Part shown: one piece after another, positions 19,719 to 29,300 of the stretch
Layout of the letters: each line of letters opens with the position of its first letter
Numbering within the stretch: position 1 is the stretch's first letter
DNA from: Podila epigama
Lineage: Eukaryota; Mortierellomycota; Mortierellomycetes; Mortierellales; Mortierellaceae
Direction: 5' to 3'
DNA length: 31,586 nucleotides
Assembly: GCA_015679605.1 (NCBI GenBank)
Contig: JAAAVE010000125.1
Span: 1 to 31,586, forward strand
Program-made: the position numbers and the translations under genes
Notes under the pieces: generated by a model
Database searches by the model: none
Told to the model about the DNA's origin: nothing
What the model saw: only the letters and a program-made list of their open reading frames with translations

Positions 19719-20424
19719 TATTTCTTTTTATTATTATTTTGCAAGGTTGAAGAGTGTGTTGATGAACAGATGGGGAGGACCATGAACCTGATGAAAAGCA
19801 ACAATGCAACGTGGCATTGTCAAATGGAAGGACAGTCACGATTCTTCTTGAACGGACCATTGAGCCATGAGCGTTTTTTTTTTTTTTTAGCCTAATTTTT
19901 TTCAAACAAGCTCACTGTTGGACCATGAAATTGAGGTGTTTCTTTTTATCTCCTCCAACGAGCACTCGAATGATTGGGTGACTTTGCACACTTTTTTTTT
20001 GTCATCATTAACGAATGTCCTTACAGCGTGTTTCTGTTGCAGTTGCGGCAATTGTTTGTGACAAGTTGTGTCCCTGTTTGTTGCATGTTTGTGTGTTTGT
20101 GTGTGTTTGTATGTGATGGAAAAGCGTGTGTGTGTGGATGTGTGTGAACAAATGAGGGAGACAAAGACAAAGGACGCAAAGCCAAAAAAAAAAAACGGAA
20201 CAACTTTAGGTGGAATATGGTTTTTCGGGCAACTGTGATACAAGCTTATTCCCGCCTGCATGACATCTTTTGGACGGATGAGTGAATATGACCGCATCGA
20301 CCAAACATTATTGCATGCTGCATGGGCGCTGTTTTTTTCGGTGCTTTTTGCTCTTTTTGGGCAGGGTCCCCCTTCCATCCAATCCATTCGTCTTTTCACT
20401 CCTTTGGTTCACTACTTTTGTTTT

Positions 20425-20460
20425 CTTGTTGTGCTTGTTGTGCTTGTTCTGCTTGTTGTG
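20425..20460 (+). repeat. Four tandem copies of a 9-mer (CTTGTTGTG)
   Basis: Copies at 20425-20433, 20434-20442, 20443-20451 (one change, CTTGTTCTG) and 20452-20460. Non-coding minisatellite in the NECAP/membrane-protein divergent promoter. Confidence 0.9.
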
Positions 20461-20951
20461 CTCTTTGTCTCTTTGTTGTAATGGGCTGGATGGATGGGTT
20501 GGACTCTGGGTGGTCTGGATTTGGTCTGGTTTTGGTCAAAAGAGGGGGGATGGGGGGATGGGGGATGGCAGGAAGGGTGAAGATCTCCCTTCCCTGTTCT
20601 TGACCCTGCCTCCAAAAAGTAAAAAGAAAACAAAACACAGAGGGGTGAGTGAGTTGTTTTTTTTGCTAGACTCTGTCGGGGTGTCGGACCATCCGTCGGT
20701 TTACAAAACTCCATTTTTTTTTGCACTCCTATTCTCGATATACTTTTTATTTTTTTTTTTCCCTTTTTCTACGTCTCTTCTACGTCCTTTTTGGGTCGTT
20801 TCGTTCGTTGCCTTTGTTCTGTTTCTGTATGGAGCTGGGTACAATTGAAGAAACATGGCAAAGGGGGAGTTGAGTGGTTGAACGACTTTTGGTACCAACC
20901 AACCCAGAAAAGAAGAAAAAAAAAGCGATCACAAGACATCTGACGCACGCA

Positions 20952-20957
20952 TATAAA
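20952..20957 (+). promoter_or_regulatory. TATA-like box for the small membrane protein gene
   Basis: TATAAA in the context gcatataaagagg, 203 bp upstream of the ATG at 21160, followed by a pyrimidine-rich then CA-rich leader. Position and context are plausible for a core promoter; the transcription start is not visible. Confidence 0.4.
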
Positions 20958-21159
20958 GAGGCTCGTCAAAATGACATCGCCCACTTTTCTTTTCGCTTTT
21001 TTTTTGTTTTAACAACAGCACAAAAGCTACATCACTACATCACTCGCTCACTTACGCTCACAACCAACAAACAAATCACAATCTCACAACGCACAGCACA
21101 CACACACGCACACACACATCTTATACTCACTTTACACCTCACACTAATATACTCGCATA

Positions 21160-21594
21160 ATGTCAGATCTCACAATAACATTGGCGGTGCTCATACCTAT
21201 CGTGGTCATCATCGCAGCCATCGTCGCTTGGCGAGTCTATGTTTACAAGACCCAACGAAACTCCTCGTTGCCTAGCTACCTCCAGCGCAACATCTTTGCC
21301 AGAACCCGCAGCTTCACAGCCAAAGCACCCACAGCCCCCAAAGGACTCGCAGGACCAGTACGCAACGAAACCATCGTCGTCGTTTCTGCTGCTCCCGCTG
21401 CAGACATCATCCAGGAGACTCCTCCTCAAAAGATGGAGCTCTTGGACCCTTCTACTTCAATTATCCCAGAAAAGACTGAAATCTCGGACGAGTTTATCCC
21501 ACAAAAGTCTGAATTCTCGGAAGAGGATCCTCATGAACATCATGACAAGAAGGTCCCTTCACCAGCTATTTCTCGCTTGATCTCTATGAAGTAA
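21160..21594 (+). CDS. Small single-pass membrane protein, unknown function (144 aa)
   Basis: Intronless. Residues about 4-24 (LTITLAVLIPIVVIIAAIVAW) form one strong transmembrane helix directly at the N-terminus, followed by a positively charged stretch (RVYVYKTQRN...RNIFARTRSF). By the positive-inside rule this suggests a short outside N-terminus and a cytosolic tail. The tail is first basic/Ala-Pro-rich, then acidic, with an internal near-repeat: IPEKTEISDE and IPQKSEFSEE, about 12 residues apart. A His pair (HEHHDKK) and PSPAISRLISMK end the protein. I recognise no family. The start has the first ATG after a CA-rich leader with a TATA-like box upstream. It is divergent from the NECAP gene and in tandem with the COX subunit gene. 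Confidence 0.8.
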   Translation: MSDLTITLAVLIPIVVIIAAIVAWRVYVYKTQRNSSLPSYLQRNIFARTRSFTAKAPTAPKGLAGPVRNETIVVVSAAPAADIIQETPPQKMELLDPSTSIIPEKTEISDEFIPQKSEFSEEDPHEHHDKKVPSPAISRLISMK

Positions 21595-21629
21595 AATCTC
21601 TTATGAAGTATAATAATCTCTATGAAGTA
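21580..21629 (+). repeat. 14-15 bp direct repeat, three copies, spanning the stop codon
   Basis: ATCTCTATGAAGTA at 21580-21593 and 21616-21629, with ATCTCTTATGAAGTA at 21596-21610. The first copy encodes the last residues (ISMK) and the stop of the small membrane protein; the others lie in its 3' UTR, just before AATAAA at 21630-21635, a likely poly(A) signal. Confidence 0.9.
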
Positions 21630-21749
21630 AATAAAAAATAATAGTATTCCCTTTTGCAACTTTACCATGTATTCAAGCAATTTTTTTTATCTTTCTGGTC
21701 CTGAATTTTCACACTTTCTGCTCAAAAAAAAAAAATCTCCTTGATGTTA

Positions 21750-21759
21750 ATCACGTGAT
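21750..21759 (+). promoter_or_regulatory. Palindromic E-box ATCACGTGAT upstream of the COX subunit gene
   Basis: A perfect 10-bp palindrome with a CACGTG core, 134 bp upstream of the ATG at 21893. In yeast, the bHLH factor Cbf1 binds RTCACRTG-type sites, including at genes for respiratory-chain subunits. A role here is inference from position and sequence. Confidence 0.45.
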
Positions 21760-21892
21760 ATCAAAGCCACCCACTGTTTTGGGAAGGGAAAGATGGAGTT
21801 CATTCTTCCGCCGCCCGGACAAATAAAAAAAAAATAATTAATTGAAAAATCAATCCATCATCACATTCAAACCAGCCCAAAACATATTCAAC

Positions 21893-22515
21893 ATGATTGC
21901 CCCCGTCCAGAACCTCCTCGCCAAGAACATGCTCACCCACATTGGCATCGGTCTCACCTTGGGAACGTACGTATTCCATTGAAGAAAAATAGATTATAGA
22001 TTTATTTTCCTTTTCTGTTCTCGGGAATGCTGTAGATTATGATACTTCCGGACTCGGCGATTCTTTGCATCAATGGGCACGCGGTAAAGAAAAAGAGGCA
22101 CAGCAATCAAATGTGTCTTGGATTTCCAAGCACTTGAGCAACTTACTTTGACCTTTTTCAGACGACTCCGAGAGCAACTGTAAACAGACAAACGACATAT
22201 CGACAAATTCCATAGACATGCGGTGTTTCACTCGTGCATATGGCAGATAATGCTTCACGAGAGAACTTTGTTGACGAAGGACCACAACAAATAACCTGAC
22301 AGGATTGGACATGGGATCGACATGAATCGGTTGTCTATTGGTTTATCATCATCATTATTATTATTATTATATTTATTGTTCTCTCTTACTCATTTCTCGC
22401 GTCTCATTCTCGCGTTTCTAGTGCCGCTGCCTTCGGCTTCTGGCACAAGATTGCCTTGCCCACCCGTCAGCAGCGCACCGACTTTTACATCAAGTACAAC
22501 GCCAACCGTGCCTAA
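21893..22515 (+). CDS. Cytochrome c oxidase small subunit, COX6C/fungal subunit VIIa (Cox9) type
   Basis: Nuclear-encoded 55-aa subunit of respiratory complex IV in the mitochondrial inner membrane. Exons 21893-21966 and 22422-22515 with a 455-bp GTACGT...TTCTAG intron (phase 2); the coding total is an exact multiple of three. The protein begins MIAPVQNLLAKNMLTHIGI, has one transmembrane helix (about residues 15-35, with GLTLGTAAAFGFWHKIALP), then a basic/aromatic tail RQQRTDFYIKYNANRA. Yeast Cox9 and its relatives share the MxIAPI-type start, single helix and the R..FY.K end; mammalian COX6C has ADFYRNY. The short length limits certainty to the family level. The intron is three to five times longer than others in the window. 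An E-box lies 134 bp upstream. Confidence 0.72.
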
Positions 22516-22873
22516 ATCATTAGGAAAATGAACACCATCGTCAATGTTCCAAGATACTACACTGTCTCTTAAAAAAACAATGAATACAGATGGATGAAAA
22601 CTTGAATAGCTCATTCTTGTTTCCATCTTTATTAATACACGCCGAAAACAAAAAAACAAAAAAAAAAAGCCAGTTCCCTTTTTTCTCTCTCCTCTCTTCA
22701 ACCTCTTCGCTCTTTACATTATCATTCTCATGATATTCCAAAAGAAAGAAAAAAAAATGGATATCAAAAAACTGATGTAGCCTTCGTTTTTTGAAGATTA
22801 TTCATTTTTGTCATCGAATAAATTCAACAACAACAAAAAAAAAGGGCATCTGTAAAAAAAAACGAACTGGTGG
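22516..22873. other. Convergent 3' region, AT-rich
   Basis: 358 bp between the stop codons of the COX subunit gene (+) and the golgin gene (-). A-runs and T-rich stretches typical of fungal 3' flanks; AATAAA at 22819-22824 and TTTATTAATA near 22628-22637 (AATAAA on the minus strand) are possible poly(A) elements for one or other gene. No coding sequence seen. Confidence 0.5.
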
Positions 22874-25800
22874 TTAGCTACTGGAACCAAAGAATCCATT
22901 CAGGACCATGGCTGGGACAGATGGTTGTTGGATCGTCTTTTTCTTCAATGAAGCAACTTCGGCCGGCGAGAGCTGCAGAACAGTCGTGAGTACCGGAAGG
23001 AGTCGCTCCCGATCGGGCGCTTCAAGGTATTTTAGAACAATGTTCTTGAGGTAGTCCACACTCAAATTCTGACGCTTCTCTGCCCTATCCAGATTACGAA
23101 TCTCTTCCTTGAGCACCTATCATTGCGTATTAAAGTGCGCATGCGTGTTTGATAAATCATGGTGAGCGCACGTAAAAGATTTTAACACGAGTGCCGTAAA
23201 AAAACACAAAAAAAGGTTTCCAGGAACAGCGGCACTACTAACCTTGGCCTGGTCGAGTAGTTTCTGATGGTTTTCTTCACTCTCGTTCAAAAGATCTGTC
23301 AAGTGCTGCAACTTGATTTGGTACTCCTTTTCTTTGACCGATGTTAGTCCTTGACTCGCTACCACGCCATTTCCACTCGTCTCGGAAAATGGAGATCGCT
23401 CGACTAGTGGCTTTGCAGCCAGTAGATCCGAAAGTGTGGCTATATTGGTTTAATGTAATCGAATCGTTTTGTCAGTTGAACAAAGACATTCACAGAGACA
23501 AAAAGACAACGTGAAGGCTACAAGACGAGAAGGCGAAATTACGGAGGAAAAAAATAATAATAATAATAATAATACTATATAACACCTAAACAGCTCAACC
23601 AAAAAAAAGCATTTCAACTCAAACTTACAGTAGACGGCTGGTCTCTCTAGAGGAAGGGACAACGAAGAAGAGGCTCGAGAGATGGGAGAGTCTACATCCT
23701 GCGGTGAAAACGTTGATCGAGAACCATGTCCCGTCGAAATCGAAAGTTGTCCATAACCCTTGATACCCTGATCTTCTGTGGACATGGTCGCAGATGCAGA
23801 TGCAGAAGCAGTTGCAGAAGCAGTTGCGGCGGCTGCCAGGGACGCTGCCGCTGACGTTTCGCCTTGCGCCTCCATGGTCTTGATCAAATCCTTTAGCGTC
23901 TGGATCTCTTGTCTTGCAGCTGTTATGTCATCGTTAGATCGATCCAGAATCCGATGAAGCTCTGCGTTTTCTTCCTCTTTCTTGGCCAGTTTCTCTTCAA
24001 TGTCCTTGGTTGTGCCCCCAAGCTCGCGCATCAAACTTTGTGCTTCCATATCCCTCAGTTCCTGCATCGACGCTATGCGTGCTTCGAGTGACTCGCGTTC
24101 TCTCTGAGCATCCTTGAGTGACCGCTCAAGATCTTTCAGCTGACGCGTATGCTGTCGCTCCTGGCGTCTATGGATCTCTTGGCCTGACTCGAGGCTCGAG
24201 ATCTGATCCAAGGCAAGCAAAAGTTCATTTTCGATCGCAGACTTTTTAAGCTCTACCTCCTGCAGATCGACAGTAAGAGATCTATTACGAAGCAACTTTT
24301 TTTTTTTTTTTTGCAATTCGTTTAGCTTGCTGTCATCATCTTTGGGTTGTGAATCTCTCTGCTGTTGCAACAAGGCACTCGCTCGTTGCTTGTACTGTTG
24401 GTACTCCACGCGTATCTTTTCCAGCTGTACATTCGCCTGTTTATATTTAGATTCCTATTGCGACAATCAAGATGAAGATACTTGTTTTATGCTTAGAAGT
24501 CGAAAAAAAGAAATACCACGCAATCAGTCAAACATTGGTATGAAATCCCACCACACTCCTACCATTTGTGCGAGTTTGGATGCTGCCAACTCTGATTGAT
24601 TCTTCAACTCTGCTTCAAGGTCGGAAATTGCTTCTATATCATTGTTGCATCAAGAGTTGCATGTGAGGGGTGTGTCATTTTCAACGACTCAACCAGTTTT
24701 AACATCCAATACCATAAAAAACATAAATCACTTACGAATTTGTTCTGCAGTCGCCTCTCCTTGCTGTGGCTCTGTCTCCAGACGTGCCTTGAGAGACGAA
24801 ATCTCCTCATCCTTAGCGGCAATCGATTGGCGATACTCGTTCAAGTTCTTGTTGGCTGCTGCAAAGATGGCCTTCATCTTTTTCATCTTTTCTTCATGGT
24901 CTGATTTCTGTTTCGCAAGCTCATTCGTTCGAACTGTCAAAGTCGCTTCAAGCTCTTTGCACTTTTCAGTCGCCTCGGAGAGTTTTGATGCAAGCGTCTG
25001 GATTTTGTGGGCTGTTTCTTCATCCTTTGCGCTCGTTTCTTTTATCACAGCTGTGGCATCGCCAGTTGACTCTGTTCGTTTCGACAATTTGGGAGGCAGA
25101 ACACCATCCTTTTCTTGAGCTTCTGGGTCTTGCGACGAAATCATGGTGATTCCCAGAGGGTCTGCAGTTGTCAGTGTGGATGATGGAACTCCAGCTGGTT
25201 TTACTTTTTCCATAGTGCCAGTGCCGCCATCCTCTGATTTTGACTTTGGTGATAAAAAGTCGTCTGCCGCCTTTGATTCGATTGCTGTCCTCATGGTCTT
25301 GATAAGCTCCCTCGCCTCAAAAAGCTCTTCGCTAAGAGAATCCTTTTCTTCCCGTAATAAATCCATGTCTTTGTTCATCTATCAAAAAGGGGAGACAGAG
25401 ATGGGTTAGTCTTTTCTTCTTTCTTTCTTTCTTTTTCTCATATCCATGCTTATACCTATATCATTATCTTTGACATTAAAAAAAGAGTTCTCACTTGCCT
25501 CTAGCTTTTCCTGAGCCGCCTTTTGAAGTAATTTCTGAAAGGATTCGATATCATTGTAAGCTTCATCCAGTTGACTTGCCAACTGTGCGTTACTTGAATG
25601 TGGGCTATAAAATGGATATTTATATAGGGGGAAAATGGGTTAATGTCGCTTTCCTCTTCTTTTTTCTTTTTCCAACAATGGTCGTTAGAGTCTCGAAAAG
25701 GATTCATGTTTGGCATCACGTACTTTATAGCACCTGTACCCTGGCGATTATTCCTGGTTGGCTAACATTGAATGAAAAAGGGAGGCAGTTATGATACAAG

Positions 25801-26068
25801 AGTGACAGACCAAAATGAATCAGTCAACAAAATATCTCTACAAAGTAGACATTGAAAGGCCCTTCTATAGTCACATTGACATTCATATACACATACACAT
25901 ACACACCTTTCTTGTGGGGAGACTACCATGTCCTGTCTGCTGGTTATTGAGAGGGGACCCTGGCGGCCTCCGTTGGGCAGCAGGTGACCCTGGGCGCGAG
26001 TCCAAAGTTTCGCTGGCCATCGCCGCAAACGAGGACTCTGAAGCCTTCTTCAACAGGGTGTTGAACAT
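22874..26068 (-). CDS. GRIP-domain golgin (Imh1/golgin-97/245 type), eight exons
   Basis: Coiled-coil tether of the trans-Golgi; GRIP domains are recruited by the Arl1 GTPase and capture endosome-derived vesicles. 761 aa. Exons: 26068-25907, 25761-25724, 25604-25499, 25378-24736, 24633-24563, 24454-23629, 23439-23243, 23116-22874; coding total is an exact multiple of three. The short N-terminus (MFNTLLKKASESSFAAMAS, then Pro/Ser) is followed by Glu/Lys/Gln-rich heptad-like coiled coil to about residue 670. The GRIP domain is near 697-741: NLSVDYLKNIVLKYLEAPDR, then ERLLPVLTTVLQLSP; Y703 matches the tyrosine needed for Arl1 binding. Oddities: intron 3 (25498-25379) appears to be GC-AG with a perfect AG|GCAAGT donor; exon 2 is only 38 nt; exon 6 has a 16-A run (KKKKK). 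Family call is firm. Confidence 0.92.
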
Positions 26069-26096
26069 GTGAACCAGATGAGGATGCGCTTAAAAG

Positions 26097-26120
26097 TTTG
26101 AATGTTTGAATGTTTGAATG
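26097..26120 (+). repeat. TTTGAATG x3 upstream of the golgin gene
   Basis: Three perfect tandem copies of an 8-mer, starting 29 bp upstream of the golgin ATG (26068), so within its probable 5' leader. The golgin/ABC intergenic space is only 318 bp. Confidence 0.9.
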
Positions 26121-26181
26121 ATGCGATGCAAAAAAGAGATGGGTAGAGCAACGGTGTAACAGGTTAAAGAAAGTTCAACCC

Positions 26182-26205
26182 CTCTGTGACTCTGTGACTC
26201 TGTGA
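26182..26205 (+). repeat. CTCTGTGA x3 upstream of the golgin gene
   Basis: Three perfect tandem copies of a second, unrelated 8-mer, about 115 bp upstream of the golgin ATG and 180 bp beyond the ABC transporter stop. May be promoter spacing sequence or chance slippage. Confidence 0.9.
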
Positions 26206-26386
26206 CGGTTTTAAATGTGATCTCTATTCTCAAGTCTCATTTCCACTCCCATGCGCCCACGTACATACAAAAGGAGGGGTGCATACAAAAATGGATGTGC
26301 AAAAGCATGAATGTATTTATTTGTCTTTCATGTGGGAGTGGGATATGGATATAAAGATATAAAAAAAAAAGTGGAACTATTCTTCA

Positions 26387-29300
26387 TCATACTGCAGCAG
26401 CTCCGAGTCTCCAACCATCACGTCGCTCCTTCTCCTCAGCAATGGCCAAAAGCGCATCAAACTCATTCGAACGTTCACACAAGGATCGGAAGATGCTGTC
26501 CTCCTTTTGCATCAACGTCAAGGGCTTGTCAAACTCGGCCACCTCACCCGCATTCATCACCAAGACACGGTCAAAGTCGGCAATGGTGCGGATACGATGT
26601 GCAATCGTGATAATGGTTGACTCGGACATCTCCTCTCGGATTGTGCCCTGGATCTTCAGATCCGTCTCAAAATCAACTGATGCTGTCGCCTCGTCCATCA
26701 CAATAATACGAGACTGACGGACAAGTGCACGCGCCAGTGCAATCAACTGGCGTTGGCCTTGTGAAAAGTTGGAGCCGTTCTCTTTGACAGGTGTGTCCAG
26801 CGTGATCTTTGATGAATCGAGCGTCTCACTCTTATGACTGCTGTCATCATCGGCAACAGAACCCTTGATCGATCTGGACTTTGGAGTCTCGTCAGATGAA
26901 CTTGACTCTTCGTTCGCCTGGGTCATATCAAGACTGGTTCGCTTGCTGGGGGCAGTTGAGGATGGGATCAAGTGCGACCGACGGAGTGCCTCCCACAAAT
27001 CCTTATCCTCACGTTCACCAAAGGGATCCAAGTTGGAACGAAGGGTTCCCTTAAAGAGAATAGGGTCCTGAGGGATGATCGTCAAATTCGTGCGCAAGTC
27101 TTGCAGTCCAATCTTGGTAATATCAATGCCGTCAATAGTGATCGTGCCACTCGTAGGGTCCATGAACCGGAACAAACTGATGGCAAACGTAGACTTGCCA
27201 GAACCTGTGCGACCAACAACGCCGATCTTCTCACCAGCATTGATCTTGAACGAGACATCCTTGAGAACAGCAGGCGTGTCTGGCGCGTACTTCATCACGA
27301 GATGGTCTACCTTGATCTCACCAGCGTGGGGCCAGGAGGCGGGTGGGCGCGAACCCTCAATGATGGCTGGGGGCTCCTCTTCCAAATCCATATATTCAGC
27401 AATACGCTCGACAGAGTTCAAGTTCATTTCGTTGGTGGCGTACATGCGAATGACCCAGACAATCGTGCTGGTGAACATGAGCGAATATGTCAAACTCAAG
27501 GCAGCCCAACCAGGTTCAATCTTGCCCCAGTTTTGAAGGACGAGAATACCAGTGATGAATGAGACAGACGCACCGGCAACATCGACGCGCCAATGCAACC
27601 ATCTGTTGGTGGACCATAGCAAGAAAAACGTCCGGTTGTTCGTGTCAAGGTTATCCAGGTTCTTGGACAGGAACTGGCGCTCAAAGCCATAAGCGCGGAT
27701 TGTTGCCAGACCGTTCAATGTCTCGTTAAAGTGGTTCAGAATAGGCGAGCGCGAGTTCGAGTTGAGGCGCTTGAGGTCACGGGAGATGGGAACGTACAGC
27801 GAACCAATGACCATGTAAACAGCCACAATAAACACAGCAGGAATCAAGAATGCGGGTGTGTTGGCTGAAATGATGATGATGATACCGACAATGGTAATGA
27901 ACGCGCTGAAAAGTCCATTGATACCCATGCTGACTTCCTCATCGACCGTCGAAATATCAGAACTGAAGCGGTTGACAATTCGTCCAATAGGTGTAATGTC
28001 ATAAAATCGGACCTTGGCACGGATAACCTTGTGAAGGAGACGTTCGTGGAGCACACGTGAGGCGGCAAGTCCTCCCATGATGGTATACAAGTTGGTGGCG
28101 GCAGCAAAGAACATCGTGAAGATGCTCAGGAGAATGTAAATGCCAAGGTAGAACTCGACACTGACTGACTCGGGCGTTCCTTTTCCAAAGACGGACATCG
28201 TGAAGGCGCTATATTCGCCATCATCGCTTGGTCCAAAGGCAGAGTACAATGAAAGAGCAACGGGTTCAGGAATGGCAGCTTGGAATGTCTTGATAGCATA
28301 GGATCCAATGGCTGAGACCTCGTTGGCCCAGACAGCCAACCAAGCATTCTGTCCAACATCAACAGCCTCGCGAATAACGTACAGGACGCAAACGCCGATC
28401 CAGAATGGCCATCCACCAGAAGCCTGTAGATAGGTTCGATACACAGGCCAGGCAACGGCGCCTTCCTCCCTCTTCTCATCATCCGTCAGCTTGGACGCAA
28501 CTTTCTTCTTGGGACTCTTCTTGGCCTTTTGAGCACCAATCTCCTCTCCGTTCAGGGTGCTGACTTCACTGTTTTCACCACTCTTCGCTGGTTGGACATA
28601 GGTCACATTGTCGACCCAACCGTTACCAATGACCGTTTCGGGTGTTCCCGAACCTGAAATCTCGCCTCGGTCGAGAACAACAACAAAACTGGCGGCGTTG
28701 AGGGTCAACTGAACCTGATGGGTCGCCATGAGGACGGTACGTCCATGGAGCAAAGGTCCGGTCAATGTCTGGAAGAGTTTTTTTCCAGTATGCGAGTCCA
28801 CAGCCGAGAGACAGTCATCGAGCAAGAGTACATTGGCGGCCGAGTATATGGCGCGAGCGAGCGAAACACGCTGCTTCTGACCTCCGGAAAGAGTGATACC
28901 TTGCTCACCAATTTCGGTGGCATCGCCAGCCTCAAGGATCTCAAAGTCAGTGTCCAAGGCACATCCCTCAACGACGGCATCATATCGATCTTGGTCAAAC
29001 TCGCGGCCAAACAAAATGTTGTTGCGGATGGTGGTGTTCTGGAGCCAAGCGGTCTGGGCAACATAGGCGATACCTGAGCCTTGGTTCTTGGAGGAACGGT
29101 TCTTTTCATAATCCAAACGAGGGAGATACATGTTTCCTTCCACACGCTCGAGTTCTCCCAAAAGGGCCAACAGCAGTGCAGACTTTCCAGATCCAGTGGC
29201 ACCGACAATGACAGACAGCTTTCCAACAGGGAAATCGGCAGTGATGTTGCGAAGCTTGAAACGCTCCTGAACAGCCTCCACCTCGGCCACAGGTGCCTCG

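Larger units (their letters stand above)
19719..21159. other. Divergent promoter region between NECAP and the small membrane protein gene
   Basis: 1.44 kb with no gene I can support. Contains T-runs (T18 near 19874), a GT/GT-rich repeat near 20080-20150, a 9-bp tandem repeat (20425-20460), a G-run cluster (20544-20577), and long T-runs at 20715-20760. The plus strand is pyrimidine-rich from about 20320 toward the right-hand gene. A TATA-like TATAAA is at 20952. The last 150 bp before the ATG are CA-rich, as in many fungal 5' leaders. Confidence 0.6.

Noticed and set aside
20282-20848. 188-codon plus-strand reading rich in Phe/Leu/Cys
   Set aside because: Made by T-runs, the CTTGTTGTG minisatellite and G-runs; no domain and competing frames are equally open.
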